Shown: positions 1 through 11,222 of the stretch, in pieces
Layout: every line of letters starts with the position of its first letter
How positions within the stretch are numbered: position 1 is the stretch's first letter
Notes under the pieces: generated by a model
The model's database searches: none
The model's input: only the letters and a program-made list of their open reading frames with translations
Told to the model about the DNA's origin: nothing
Source: Acidianus infernus
GTDB lineage: Archaea > Thermoproteota > Thermoprotei_A > Sulfolobales > Sulfolobaceae
Assembly (NCBI RefSeq): GCF_009729545.1
Contig: NZ_WFIY01000004.1
Span: 1,524,001-1,588,000 of the forward strand
Length of the DNA: 64,000 nt
Direction of reading: 5' to 3'
Position numbers and translations under genes: made by a program

Positions 1-590
1 AATTCCTTAGATACTACAACCATACCCATCGGCATTGGGGCGTTGTTTGAAATGTTCTTCCACATATCCCACATACTACCTATCTTGTAATATTTAACAC
101 CCAATTTCTGCATTGCATACATCATTTTAATTTCATGAACAGCAACTAGCACGTCTCCTTCAGTACCTAAGCCCTTGATTTCATCTAGAACCCTCTTAAT
201 TATTACTAATTTTCCATATTTTCCTATAAGTAACTTATAAAGAGTAAAGGCCGAAGTATTTGGACCATGAACTATTAACCTAGATTTCTTTACTTCGTCT
301 AAGCTCATTTCTTTAGAAGCTAAAATCGGCATACCCGTTATTCCATCTACTGCAGAAGCTACTGCATTGCTCATAATATAATAATCGTCTTGAATGTAGG
401 GATACATAGCAGCTGATGGCACCGATACATCGACTTCCTTCTTTAGTACTTTCTCGTTTACATCTTGAACAGTTGGTATAATCTCAATTTCTAAGTTAAA
501 ACCTTCTGGTTTTATTTTTCCTTCGATCAATGGTATAAAAGGATATAGATCGCCCGAATCCGCTAAGGCGCCAACTTTTATTGTTACCAT
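1..590 (-). CDS. Substrate-binding-like protein (MqnA/DUF3834 type), C-terminus outside window
   Basis: The reverse strand is open from an ATG at 590 to the window edge, about 196 codons with no stop. The protein starts MVTIKVGALADSGDLYPF and continues with a periplasmic-binding-protein-like pattern, including VDVSVPSAAMYPYIQDDYYI, which resembles the MqnA/MqnD and DUF3834 families of solute-binding folds. It has no signal peptide, so a cytosolic ligand-binding or enzymatic role is more likely than transport. It is transcribed divergently from the NTPase gene starting at 619. The family assignment rests on fold-like pattern only and the ligand cannot be told; the missing C-terminus limits confidence. 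Confidence 0.6.
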   Translation of the reverse strand, partial: MVTIKVGALADSGDLYPFIPLIEGKIKPEGFNLEIEIIPTVQDVNEKVLKKEVDVSVPSAAMYPYIQDDYYIMSNAVASAVDGITGMPILASKEMSLDEVKKSRLIVHGPNTSAFTLYKLLIGKYGKLVIIKRVLDEIKGLGTEGDVLVAVHEIKMMYAMQKLGVKYYKIGSMWDMWKNISNNAPMPMGMVVVSKE

Positions 591-618
591 GAATCTTAGT
601 ATATCCTGCAAGTTAAAA

Positions 619-1128
619 ATGTTAGTTTCAGTAGGTAGTAAAAATAGGACTAAAGTTGAGGCAGTAAAAGAAGCATTAGATATCATTGGACTTAAGGCTG
701 AAATTGTTGCAATGGAAGTAGATTCTGGAGTTTCTTCTCAACCTTACTGTAAAGAAACTTTATTTGGTGCAAGAAACAGGGCAATTAGAGCGTTGAGAAC
801 TGCAAATGCAGATATAGGAATAGGAATAGAAGGTGGAATATGCTTTGAGTATAATAAAGTATTAGCTTTTGCTGTAGTATATGCAGTAGATAAGGAAGGT
901 AACGAAAACTTCTCAAAGTCTGCGGCTTTCACTCTACCTTCAAAAGTAGTGAAGTATATAAATCAAGGTTTTGAACTAGGCTATGCCGTGGATAAAGCTT
1001 ATTCTAAGTCAGGGTCAAAATATTCTGAAGGCGCAGTCGGAATTCTTACCAAGTATATTGATAGAAAAAGACTATATGTAGACCCAGTAATTTTAGCATT
1101 ATATCCATTTTATAATAAAAATATTTAG
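619..1128 (+). CDS. Inosine/xanthosine triphosphatase family protein (DUF84, YjjX-like)
   Basis: The sequence MLVSVGSKNRTKVEAVKEAL opens a protein of 169 residues typical of the DUF84/YjjX house-cleaning NTPases, which hydrolyse ITP and XTP so that deaminated purines stay out of nucleic acids. The substrate-loop motif GSKNRTK is at residues 6-12 and the family's acidic glycine-rich GIGIEGGI lies near residue 68. A longer reading frame begins with ATG at 589, but that start overlaps the start codon of the divergent gene and adds ten residues without family similarity, so 619 is preferred. The stop overlaps the end of the convergent gene by four bases. Confidence 0.85.
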   Translation: MLVSVGSKNRTKVEAVKEALDIIGLKAEIVAMEVDSGVSSQPYCKETLFGARNRAIRALRTANADIGIGIEGGICFEYNKVLAFAVVYAVDKEGNENFSKSAAFTLPSKVVKYINQGFELGYAVDKAYSKSGSKYSEGAVGILTKYIDRKRLYVDPVILALYPFYNKNI

Positions 1129-1766
1129 CTTTGAGATACTAATCTCTTAAACAAAAGCCCAATCTCTGGTAATTTTACAGTGTCGTGTTCATTAGGTCTT
1201 GGAACTGTTGATAAGTAAACTCCATAGTCTTCATGATCGCACATTTTGTCTGATTTTGGCTCTCCATAAGGTGAAAATAATATGAAATCATCAACTTTCC
1301 TTAAAAGCTTTCTAAGTCCATCATCAACCTCTTTATATATTTCACATTTCTTTTGTGGATTTACTCTTACTAACCTATCTATAGCAGTAATATCAGCAAT
1401 TACTGGTTGCTCTTCTAGTGAATCAAGAATAGCTTCTATTACTTTATCAATCTCATCCTTAGCCGTTAAATTAGAATCATAAGGAAAGCCTAATTCACCA
1501 TAAGTTGGATTCGTTATAGGTAAATTTATTGCAACCGCATTAGTCTCTTTAATTAATGTGGGTTTTTCCTCAACTTTATAGAACGAATTACCACTTATAT
1601 CTTTCATTTCAAGGATTGACATCCATGATGATGCAGGATGCTGGGGTTTTCTATTTACAACAACTCCTCTAAATGCGCTACTAAATAAAGTAAGTAAGAA
1701 TCTTGGATTACACTTCATGAAGCTACTATAGCTTAAACCATCAACTCCTATGAGCAAAGGTTTCAT
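1125..1766 (-). CDS. Alkaline-phosphatase-superfamily (nucleotide pyrophosphatase-like) protein
   Basis: This 213-residue protein begins MKPLLIGVDGLSYSSFM, the pattern with which type I phosphodiesterases and nucleotide pyrophosphatases present the first metal-binding Asp and a nucleophile. Near the C-terminus KMCDHEDYGVYLSTVPRPNE recalls the DHG and proline-rich metal-site region of the superfamily. It is much shorter than full-length family members (400 residues or more), so much of the cap is missing and the nucleophile is not certain. It follows the thioredoxin gene by six bases on the same strand and is probably co-transcribed with it. Substrate unknown. Confidence 0.6.
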   Translation of the reverse strand: MKPLLIGVDGLSYSSFMKCNPRFLLTLFSSAFRGVVVNRKPQHPASSWMSILEMKDISGNSFYKVEEKPTLIKETNAVAINLPITNPTYGELGFPYDSNLTAKDEIDKVIEAILDSLEEQPVIADITAIDRLVRVNPQKKCEIYKEVDDGLRKLLRKVDDFILFSPYGEPKSDKMCDHEDYGVYLSTVPRPNEHDTVKLPEIGLLFKRLVSQS

Positions 1767-1772
1767 TAACTA

Positions 1773-2195
1773 TCACTTTAATAATTCCTTAATTCTTATT
1801 TCAATTTCTTCTCTTGGAACAGCTCCTATGACTTCATCTACAGGTTCTCCATTCTTAAAGAATATAACGGTAGGTAAACTCATAACTCCATATCTTGCTG
1901 CAATATCTTGATTTTCGTCAGAATTCACTTTTCCAAATCCTACTTGCGGATAATCTTTTGCTAATTCTTCAATAATTGGTGCTAGCATTATACAAGGAGC
2001 GCACCATTCTGCCCAAAAGTCTATTACTGCTACTTTATGAGATTTTATAAAATTATCAAAGGTATTGCTATCTAAATGTGCTACTAGTTCTTCTTGGTTT
2101 TTTTGATTTTCTTGCATACCTTTAGTTGTGTTCATTATCTGTTTAAATTTTTTCTTTAATAACTCATCTAGTTCTGGATCGTAATCGCTACTCAT
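1773..2195 (-). CDS. Thioredoxin
   Basis: A 140-residue thioredoxin with the redox-active site WCAPC at residues 64-68 inside VAVIDFWAEWCAPC, and the cis-proline loop in YGVMSLPTVIFFKNGE. Compared with the about 105-residue core it carries an extra charged N-terminal extension of about 35 residues, common in Sulfolobales thioredoxins. It is expected to be cytosolic and to serve as disulfide reductant with a thioredoxin reductase, which is not in this window. A phosphatase-like gene follows six bases downstream on the same strand. Confidence 0.93.
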   Translation of the reverse strand: MSSDYDPELDELLKKKFKQIMNTTKGMQENQKNQEELVAHLDSNTFDNFIKSHKVAVIDFWAEWCAPCIMLAPIIEELAKDYPQVGFGKVNSDENQDIAARYGVMSLPTVIFFKNGEPVDEVIGAVPREEIEIRIKELLK

Positions 2196-2255
2196 AAGTA
2201 AGTAGTCTATTTCATAATTTAAAAAGTTTATATTGGAAGAACTAAATCTAAAGTT

Positions 2256-3145
2256 ATGGTCAATATCATTATTGGAGGAGGAATAACTGGGTTATTTACG
2301 GCATTTAAGATTTCAGATGCAATAATTATCGATGAAAAAGAAAACTTAAGAAATTCTAACGCTAGTTTATGGTCAATAATTCCTCCATTATGTGGAAAAT
2401 ATTTCAACGACTGCCTAAAAGGAGAAGACGATTATGTGAAAATAGGTAATGAATATGGAATATATTTCAGAAAAACATTCTTGCTAAGGAAATCTGAGAA
2501 ACCTTTAGGAGGAGGTAAAATGATGGATAAAAAGGAAATAAAAGAGATAGAACCTTCAATAGATTTAGATTACGCTGAATATTTTGATAATTCACTTTTC
2601 ATAGATGGAGATGAATTATTACAGAAGGTTGGAAAAGAATTTCCTTTCCTTCATGCGAAAGTTACTAAAATTAATGTAAAAGGTAATTATGTAGAAAGCA
2701 TAGAAACTTCTGCTGGAGTATTAAAAGGAGAAAATTACATTATTACTGCAAGCTATCTTCTTTCAGATCTTATAGGTAATTATGTTAAACTAATTCCTTT
2801 TAAAGGGCATTTAATAATAGCCGAACCGTCTAAGAAACTGAACGGAATAGTAGTTATAGGCGATAGAATAGCGGTCCAAGGGAAAAAGATGTATTTAAAT
2901 GGCGATTCAAAGCAGGATAGCTCTATGGATATAGATTTTGAAGAAGTTAAGAAAACAATTTCAACTTTTAGTAACTTGATAAGCAAAAGTAACCTTGAAA
3001 TTAGAGTAGGATTTAGAAGTGTAAGTGAAAATAACGAGCCAATATTGATTAAACCTTTTGAAAATCTTATAATTGTTGGAGGATATAGGTTTGGATACGC
3101 AATAGCTCCATATTTAGCAGAAAAAGTAAAGGAGATGGTAAAGGA

Positions 3146-3149
<4 letters not shown>
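2256..3149 (+). CDS. FAD-dependent oxidoreductase, D-amino-acid-oxidase (DAO) family
   Basis: A dinucleotide-binding motif GGGITG at residues 7-12 follows the first beta strand, and the C-terminal part VGFRSVSENNEPILIKPFEN matches the second FAD-contacting strand of the DAO/glycine-oxidase family. At 297 residues it is shorter than the usual 350-380, and the GxGxxG helix is followed quickly by an acidic residue run (IIDEKEN). The stop codon overlaps the start of dtdA by four bases, so the two genes are translationally coupled. That neighbour suggests oxidation of a D-amino acid or of glycine; the substrate is inference only. Confidence 0.75.
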
Positions 3150-3859
<710 letters not shown>

Positions 3860-4527
3860 TAACTCCTGTGAAAGTATAGGAGATCCTATAGAATGGAGTC
3901 TAAACTTTCCGTCAATCATTTCTATAGCAGTTATGCTTGCATTTGGTAAGGAAATTCCGAAGACTGAAATATCATCTAAGCCTAAAATATAACCTATAAG
4001 TGCTCTTATAGGGTCATAGTGAGAAACAGCAACTACTGCACCTTCCTCATTCTTGATAGAATTAACAAATTCTATCATCCTCCTTTGCATGGATTCCCAA
4101 GGTTCTAGTCCTTTAACTTCTATTTGTCCTTTTATTAATTTTATTTTCCAATGATCAGAGGGGTCAAATTTTTTATTATTTAGATCACCCAAATATCTTT
4201 CCCTCAATCTATCGTCTATAATCGGTATCAGACCTAATTCATTTGCTATTATTGTAGCAGTTTGATATGCTCTAAGTATAGGACTAGTGAAAATCTTAGT
4301 TATTTTAAGTTTTGACAATTCTTTAGCGGTGTTTTTAGCTTGGATTTGTCCTTCTTCTGTCAAAGGGTAATTGTTAATATCATGTGACAAAATTTTGTTT
4401 TGATTAGAGACGCTGTGCCCATGTCTAACGAATAATACTAATACCATTTCTATGAACTATTTGCTGTCTGACTTTTTTGTTTATCGGTTTAACAACTTTT
4501 AAATATTATATTACTTTAAGTTAAAGC

Positions 4528-5496
4528 GTGGGGCTATTTAATAGGAAGAAAAATAACTATAGCAAGCAAGTAAGAATCTTATTTACTTCCGATCTTCATG
4601 GCTCGGACATAGTATTCAAGAAGTTTCTTAATGCGGGCAAAATGTATAAAGTTGATGCTTTAATAATAGGGGGAGATCTAGCTGGTAAAGCTTTAATACC
4701 TATAATTGAGCTTAATGATGGAAATTATGAGATAGATGGAAATAGATTTTCAAAAGATCTATTAGCCCAGAAAATATCAGAGATTAGAAATCAAGGAAAT
4801 TATTATGTCATTGTTAGTAGAGAGGAATTCGAAGATATGAAACGTGATAAAAGAAAGGTAGATGAGGCTTTTAAAAATGCTATGACTGAAGTTGTAAGAA
4901 CCTGGATAAGAATTGCAGAAGAGAGATATAAAGGTCTTAATATTCCAATTTACGTTAATTTAGGTAACGATGATCCAGAATACTTGTTTGACGTGTTGGA
5001 TGAAAGTGACATAATGATAAAAACTGAGGGAAAAGTTGTTAATATAGATAAATATGAAATGGTCTCTTATGGTTATGTTAATCCCACTCCCTGGCATACG
5101 CCCAGAGAAATGCCAGAAGAGAAATTGTATGAAGCTTTAAAACATGAGGTAGAAAAGCTATCTAATCCCTCTGAGGCTATATTTAATTTCCATGCTCCTC
5201 CATATGGTAGTAATTTAGATAACGCCCCATTACTTGATGAAAATCTTAAACCTGTAGTTAAGGGAGGAGAAATAGTATTTACTCATGTTGGGTCTCAAGC
5301 TGTAAGAAAAATAATTGAAGAAACTCAACCTTTATTAGGTCTTCATGGTCACATTCACGAGTCTAGAGGTTTTGATAAAATAGGAAGAACCATAGTTATA
5401 AATCCAGGAAGCGAATATGGTGAAGGTTTATTGCATGCAGCCTTAATTGTTCTAGAAGGAGGAAAAGTAAAGGCTTACCAGTTTATAATAGGATAA
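4528..5496 (+). CDS. Metallophosphoesterase (calcineurin-like)
   Basis: The protein contains the full set of calcineurin-superfamily metal motifs in order: FTSDLHGSD (D22, H24), IIGGDLAGK, NLGNDDPE, FNFHAPPYGS and GLHGHIHESRG followed by VINPGSEYGEG. At 322 residues it is longer than the smallest MJ0936-like phosphodiesterases, with an insert after the second motif containing a predicted helical region (residues 75-140). The start is a GTG at 4528; a TATA-like stretch (tttaaatatt) lies about 30 bases upstream, fitting a leaderless message. Substrate unknown. Confidence 0.85.
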   Translation: MGLFNRKKNNYSKQVRILFTSDLHGSDIVFKKFLNAGKMYKVDALIIGGDLAGKALIPIIELNDGNYEIDGNRFSKDLLAQKISEIRNQGNYYVIVSREEFEDMKRDKRKVDEAFKNAMTEVVRTWIRIAEERYKGLNIPIYVNLGNDDPEYLFDVLDESDIMIKTEGKVVNIDKYEMVSYGYVNPTPWHTPREMPEEKLYEALKHEVEKLSNPSEAIFNFHAPPYGSNLDNAPLLDENLKPVVKGGEIVFTHVGSQAVRKIIEETQPLLGLHGHIHESRGFDKIGRTIVINPGSEYGEGLLHAALIVLEGGKVKAYQFIIG

Positions 5497-5532
5497 GAAA
5501 GTTTTTAGTCTTAAATCTTTTCTAATTTATTT

Positions 5533-6027
5533 ATGGCAGCAAAAGTTTCTCAAATAGCCACTACAAAAGTTTATGTAGTTAAGCCTAACGTTACAATAGC
5601 AGAAGCCGCAAAGGAAATGAAAGAGCACAATTTAGGTTCATTAGTAGTTATAGATTCTCAAAATAGAGTAGCTGGAATTATAACAGAGAGAGATATAGTT
5701 AGGGCAGTTTCTAATAGAGATATTGACAGCCCAGTAGAAAAATACATGACTAAAGAGGTAAAAGGAGTAACTGAAGATACCGAAGTTACTGATGCATTAG
5801 ATGTAATGCTAAATAACGGATTTAGACATTTACCAATAATTAGACGCGATGGAAAACTGTACGGAATAGTTTCTATACGTGACTTAGCTAGAGCTTTATT
5901 AGATGTACACACAATGCAGTTTGGTAAACCTGCTGAAGAAGTCAAAGGAACTGGCGTAGTTTGTCCAGTATGTGGTATGGAAATTGATGAATATGGATAT
6001 TGTGGTTGTGGGGCTGGATCCGGCTAA
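5533..6027 (+). CDS. CBS-domain protein with C-terminal zinc ribbon
   Basis: Two tandem CBS domains (about residues 8-65 and 72-130), each ending in the typical GIITERDIVRAV or GIVSIRDLARAL turn, form a Bateman module that usually binds adenine nucleotides. They are followed by a short cysteine cluster, CPVCGMEIDEYGYCGCG, at about residues 145-160 that would bind one zinc. Similar CBS-ribbon proteins in Sulfolobales are uncharacterised energy- or redox-sensing regulators; no partner can be read from context. A TATA-like box (ttttagtcttaaatct) lies immediately upstream. Confidence 0.85.
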   Translation: MAAKVSQIATTKVYVVKPNVTIAEAAKEMKEHNLGSLVVIDSQNRVAGIITERDIVRAVSNRDIDSPVEKYMTKEVKGVTEDTEVTDALDVMLNNGFRHLPIIRRDGKLYGIVSIRDLARALLDVHTMQFGKPAEEVKGTGVVCPVCGMEIDEYGYCGCGAGSG

Positions 6028-6061
6028 AAATTTTTAAGTAGGTTTTAGCTGTTTTCTATGT

Positions 6062-6388
6062 ATGATAATATTTTATGCAGTGGGTGAAAAAGACAGGGCA
6101 AAAGAATTAGTAAGAATAATTACAAAAACTAGATGGAAAACAATTTCTAAGCATGCAATAAAAATTTCTAGTTCATCAATAGGGCCTTCAATAGTAATAT
6201 TTAAGCCAACATTAGCTGGCCTGGCAGTAGCCTTATGGTTAAAATCTAAGGCAGAAGAATTAGGTATGACAACTTCAGTGGGATGGTTTACACCAATTAC
6301 TAATGTTCCGCCTCAAGTAGAAGATGCAATAAAGACGGACTTAAATAAAATTCTTATGAAGAGGCTAGAGGTTCCATGGTCTCCTTAA
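6062..6388 (+). CDS. Conserved small protein of unknown function
   Basis: A 108-residue basic protein beginning MIIFYAVGEKDRAKELVRII, followed by a lysine/serine-rich middle and the motif SVGWFTPITNVPPQVEDAIK. I do not recognise a family. It lacks membrane segments and cysteines and looks like a compact cytosolic alpha/beta protein. The coding frame is clean, starts right after a TATA-like tract (aatttttaagtag) and ends in a tail-to-tail overlap of 35 bases with the SMC-like ATPase gene. Real gene likely, function unknown. Confidence 0.7.
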   Translation: MIIFYAVGEKDRAKELVRIITKTRWKTISKHAIKISSSSIGPSIVIFKPTLAGLAVALWLKSKAEELGMTTSVGWFTPITNVPPQVEDAIKTDLNKILMKRLEVPWSP

Positions 6389-8102
6389 GCAATTCTATAT
6401 TTTCATCACTCTTAGTTATTATTACATAGTCTGTTACACTATTAAGGTATTTCACTATTTTATCAAACCTTCTTTGATCGAACGTCATGAATGATTCGTC
6501 TACTATGAAGAATGGCGTCTTAAAGTAGGATTTCAGTGCAGTTAATACTAAAATTAAAGCCAATGTAGTCCTTTCTGACGATGACAGCTTTCTTAGTTCT
6601 AATGTAGCGTCATTTCTTTTAACTACCAGTCTATCATTTTCGTCAATCTCTGCTCTTAAGTCGAATTCTAACTCTTTAAGCAGGTAATTTGCTATTTTAA
6701 CGAACTCTTCTCTTGCTATAGTTAGTCTTCTCATATATTCTTTTTCTAAATCATCTACCATTTTTTGTACTTCCTGTAATTCTTTCTGTTTCTCACTAAT
6801 TTTATTTAATATCGTTGATGGGACTCCATTTATCGCTAATTCATATTCGTATTCATCCTTCTTTTTCTTTAATTCCTCTATTCTCCTATTTATAGAATCG
6901 TTAATATCGTAAACTCTATATAACTCAGCATTTCTGTTGAACCTTTCCTCCATCTCTCTTCTTTGCCTTTCTAAATCATCTATAGTTGACTTTACGCTTT
7001 CTATTCTATTCTCAAGTTCTGATCTTGAAATCTTTAGCTTTGAAATTTCAGAGCTTATTTGATCCAATTCTTTCAGTTTTTTCTCAATCTCAGCTTTCTT
7101 ACTTAATAGTTCATCGGCCTCCTTCTTTATTCCGGAATATAGAGAATTCTTCTCTTGTAACTCTTTGGAAATTACATCAATTCTAACTTTCCATATTGAA
7201 GGATCTACATGACTTCCACATACATAACATGTAGTTAAGTGTTGTTTTTCTGATTCTCTTATTTGATCTAAAACTTTTTCAAGTAATCTTATTTCTATTT
7301 CCGCCTCATTTCTTTGAGCTGTAATCTTCTGTAATTGCGCATTTATTTCTTGAAGTTGCCTTTCGTAAGATTGTCTGATTTCAGGGGATGCTAAGCTCTC
7401 TTTATTCTTTATTTCCTGGTCCAGTCTTGCTATTCTGTTTTGCAAATCTTCTAGCTCTCTCTTTTTAACTTCGATCTTTTCCTTTATATCGCGAAGTTTA
7501 TTCTCGTTAGTAATACTAATTGTCTGAGTGGTTTTATTTAATACCTTATCGCTTTCCTTCTCTTTTTCTAGTCTAGCTATTTCATCTTCGATTTGTTTTA
7601 TCTTTGTTTGTAATTCTATTGCTTCCTTATACTTTCTATTTAGATCGTCAATCTCAGCCTGTAAGTTATGTAATTTAGTTTCCATTTCTTCCTTTTTTGA
7701 TTTTAGTTCATTAATTTTAGAAGTAGCAGAAATAAACCATTCTACGTTTTCCTCTCCGCTCATTATTTGATTTAATAGCTTATTCTCCGGAGAGAAGTAT
7801 GATAATAGAAGAGCTCTGTCGTCGTCTAGTAATAATTTAGAACTTTCCATTATTTTATTCTTAACTCTTTTAATTCTTCTATAGTAGGTTCTTCCATCCA
7901 GATCAAGTTCTACGTATCCAGAATTGGCAAATACGTTAAGTAAATCGTCAGGCTTAATTGCTGATGTTAATAATGAAACTAGGGCTTTTGCTAGCGATGT
8001 CTTACCATAAGCGTTTGGAGCTTTATATATATTAACCCCTTTTATTAATTCTACTTCTAAAGGGCTTACAATACCACCGATATTATATACTCTTACCTTC
8101 AT
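6354..8102 (-). CDS. SMC/Rad50-related ATPase with a zinc-hook-like CxxC (coalescin-type candidate)
   Basis: The protein has the N-terminal P-loop KAPNAYGKTSLAKAL (residues 27-41), a first coiled coil (about 130-285), a central CYVCG cysteine pair near residue 292, a second coiled coil (300-460), and a C-terminal ABC signature/Walker B region with LSSSERTTLALILVL and FFIVDESFMTFDQRRF. At 582 residues it is far shorter than Rad50 or SMC, and the usual LSGG(Q/E) signature is LSSSE. This architecture fits the archaea-specific SMC-related proteins, including coalescin (ClsN), which organises Sulfolobus chromosome compartments. Whether it is the ClsN orthologue is inference. Rad50 itself is encoded 5.5 kb away, so it is a different protein. 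Confidence 0.7.
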   Translation of the reverse strand: MKVRVYNIGGIVSPLEVELIKGVNIYKAPNAYGKTSLAKALVSLLTSAIKPDDLLNVFANSGYVELDLDGRTYYRRIKRVKNKIMESSKLLLDDDRALLLSYFSPENKLLNQIMSGEENVEWFISATSKINELKSKKEEMETKLHNLQAEIDDLNRKYKEAIELQTKIKQIEDEIARLEKEKESDKVLNKTTQTISITNENKLRDIKEKIEVKKRELEDLQNRIARLDQEIKNKESLASPEIRQSYERQLQEINAQLQKITAQRNEAEIEIRLLEKVLDQIRESEKQHLTTCYVCGSHVDPSIWKVRIDVISKELQEKNSLYSGIKKEADELLSKKAEIEKKLKELDQISSEISKLKISRSELENRIESVKSTIDDLERQRREMEERFNRNAELYRVYDINDSINRRIEELKKKKDEYEYELAINGVPSTILNKISEKQKELQEVQKMVDDLEKEYMRRLTIAREEFVKIANYLLKELEFDLRAEIDENDRLVVKRNDATLELRKLSSSERTTLALILVLTALKSYFKTPFFIVDESFMTFDQRRFDKIVKYLNSVTDYVIITKSDENIELLKETMEPLASS

Positions 8103-8228
8103 CTAGGTATAATTTAATTTAGCGTTAAAAAATCTTTTCACTAATATAGAAATGATTTTTTTCATGAAATTAATAAATATCATATTTAGCTTCCTAAGCT
8201 TTTTATATTATGCTTATACAATTCTCTT

Positions 8229-9149
<921 letters not shown>

Positions 9150-9591
9150 GCTACTACACTTAAGTTAATTACATTAATGCCTTTATTTTTAAGTTGTTGA
9201 ATTATCTCATCTATATTTATATCAACATCTATTATCTCATTTTTATCTTCGCATATCACATTTACATGAGGATTTCTTCTCATTTCGTACCAAGTTATTC
9301 CGTTTGCTTCGAAGGAGTTTATAATTCCAGCACTTTCTAATGCCTCTAGAGCGTTATAGACTGTAGATAAGCTTATACTTGGTTCGTTTTTCTTTAATTC
9401 TTCAAATATTTGTTCACCGCTATAATGGCCACCTTTACTTAGTAACTTAAGTACTGCAAGTCTCTGGGGAGTTACTTTCAATCCCTTCTTTCTTAGTATC
9501 TCAACTGGATCTATTTCCATGATGTAACTACTATCATTTTGGAGTAATTAAAATTTATCCATCTTCAACATTTTTAAGATATAAAATCTAA

Positions 9592-9897
9592 ATGAATAGC
9601 ATGAAATATCTTGTAGATATAAGTGTAGAACCTATAGGCACAAATAGTACAAGTATATCAAGATATGTAAAGCTAGTTTATGAAGTGCTTAAGGCTAAGG
9701 GAATAAAATTCTATCCAGCTCCTTCAATGACTACGTTAGAAATAGATGATATAACGCAATTAGGCTATATAATTAAGGATATTGATGATACTCTAGCTAA
9801 AGAAGGGGTAAAAAGGATCGTCACAATTATGAAAATAGACGATAGAAGAGATAAAGAAAACTCCATTGAACATAAGCTAGAAGCAATCAAAATGTAG
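9592..9897 (+). CDS. MTH1187/YkoF-type thiamine-binding small protein (DUF77)
   Basis: This 101-residue protein shows the ferredoxin-like MTH1187 pattern: VDISVEPIGTNSTSISRYVK, a central PAPSMTTLEIDD and a C-terminal RIVTIMKIDDRRDKE. Family members bind thiamine or related compounds as tetramers. The TATA box tttttaaga at 9571-9579 predicts a transcript starting near the second Met at 9601, so the true start could be the ATG at 9601 (MKYLVDISV) rather than 9592. It ends in a 11-base convergent overlap with the four-CBS protein gene. Confidence 0.85.
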   Translation: MNSMKYLVDISVEPIGTNSTSISRYVKLVYEVLKAKGIKFYPAPSMTTLEIDDITQLGYIIKDIDDTLAKEGVKRIVTIMKIDDRRDKENSIEHKLEAIKM

Positions 9898-10693
9898 AAG
9901 TATACATTTTTATTTCATATAAATATTTCCTAACTCTATCATCTAATAACGCCCTTGTAACGTCGGTTGTAGTTATTACTCCCGCTAATTTATCTCCTTT
10001 TACTACAGGTATTCCTTTAATTTTTCTAGAAGCCATTAATTTTGCAGCACTTGCTAAATCTTCTCCCGCATCAACGACAATGATATTTGGGCTCATAACT
10101 TCACTAACGTTAATTTTGCATTCCTTATATTTTATGGAAGGCGCCATGTAAAGTAAATCTGTGGTAGTTAATTGGCCTTCTATTTTGTCTTCATCTACTA
10201 CAATTAATCTGCTAACGTCTTTTTCGACTAAAGTTTTAACGGCATTTATTAATGAATCTGATTTTGAAATAGTTATTGCAGGAGAAGTCATGTATTCTTC
10301 AGTTTTTTGCAATCCCCTTATCTGTGAAGCGTAGTATTGAGTAAGATCTGATTTAATTATCATACCTAAAGCTTTTCCGTCATCGTTACATACTACCAAA
10401 AGCGGCTGTTTTTTATCTATTATTATTTCTGCAGCTTCAAGTGGGTCTATACTTTCGTTAACACATACTATATCTTTTCTCATCACTTCCGAAACATAAA
10501 CCTTATCAAAACTTATTTCTTCTCCTTTTTCGTACACAAATTTTATAATATCTTTTTGAGTTAATGCACCTAAGGGAAAACCTTTCTCGTCTGTAATTAT
10601 TGCCTTGGGAACATATTCCATTATCATTATTTTAGTTGCATAGAGTAATGTATCATAAGGCCTCAGAATTATTGAGGATCTAATAATTCCCAT
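9887..10693 (-). CDS. Four-CBS-domain protein
   Basis: The 268-residue protein is built almost only of four CBS repeats (about residues 1-60, 68-125, 132-190 and 198-258), recognisable from GALTQKDIIKFV, GMIIKSDLTQYY, GQLTTTDLLYMA and GVITTTDVTRAL. Such double Bateman modules bind AMP/ATP, SAM or other adenosyl ligands and act as stand-alone sensors. It has no attached catalytic or DNA-binding domain, so any partner is separate and unknown. A TATA-like region precedes the ATG at 10693 on the minus strand. Confidence 0.85.
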   Translation of the reverse strand: MGIIRSSIILRPYDTLLYATKIMIMEYVPKAIITDEKGFPLGALTQKDIIKFVYEKGEEISFDKVYVSEVMRKDIVCVNESIDPLEAAEIIIDKKQPLLVVCNDDGKALGMIIKSDLTQYYASQIRGLQKTEEYMTSPAITISKSDSLINAVKTLVEKDVSRLIVVDEDKIEGQLTTTDLLYMAPSIKYKECKINVSEVMSPNIIVVDAGEDLASAAKLMASRKIKGIPVVKGDKLAGVITTTDVTRALLDDRVRKYLYEIKMYTSTF

Positions 10694-10761
10694 ATACTAA
10701 GATTCTATTTTAGTCTTAAAAAATCATTGAGATTAATAAGTTTAGCATACTATATTAACTT

Positions 10762-11220
10762 ATGGAAAATTTTAGAGAGCTAATTATTGATGCTGTCCTT
10801 TCAAAAAGAATTAAAAATTTTAAAGACATAGAAAGCGAAGGTATAAGAAAGAGGAATATATGCTCATATTTTAACGGAAAAATTTGCAGAATAAAATTTG
10901 AGGAAAGTGTTGTAAGTTCATGGCTATCTCAAGAGGGTATAACTCCCCATCCAGTTTTATGCTATATTTGTCCATATTTCTCTCTTAAGGAAGAAGAAGA
11001 AAGTATCAAGTCAAGTCTCTTTGATATTTATGCATACTATGCAAAGCTTAAAGAAAGCGTTGAAAAGGAATTACAGTTCATAGAGTCAAGAATAAATAAC
11101 TTTGTATATTCTTCCGTATCTCTTAGAAGAAGAAGAGAGGAGTTAATATATCTTTTGGACGATATAAATGAAAAAATAAAGATAACAACGGAACTTATTA
11201 AGCTTTCAGAGTATTCTTAG
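10762..11220 (+). CDS. Unknown cysteine-containing helical protein
   Basis: I do not recognise this 152-residue protein. Its N-terminal half carries four cysteines spaced NICSYFNGKIC and LCYICPYF (C-x6-C and C-x2-C), which together could bind a metal or an iron-sulfur cluster. The C-terminal half is a charged helical hairpin (about residues 85-148). Two bases after its stop the start codon of a SAM-dependent methyltransferase gene follows, so the two are likely co-transcribed. Leaderless start is suggested by tttagcatactatat upstream of the ATG. Confidence 0.7.
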   Translation: MENFRELIIDAVLSKRIKNFKDIESEGIRKRNICSYFNGKICRIKFEESVVSSWLSQEGITPHPVLCYICPYFSLKEEEESIKSSLFDIYAYYAKLKESVEKELQFIESRINNFVYSSVSLRRRREELIYLLDDINEKIKITTELIKLSEYS

Positions 11221-11222
11221 TC

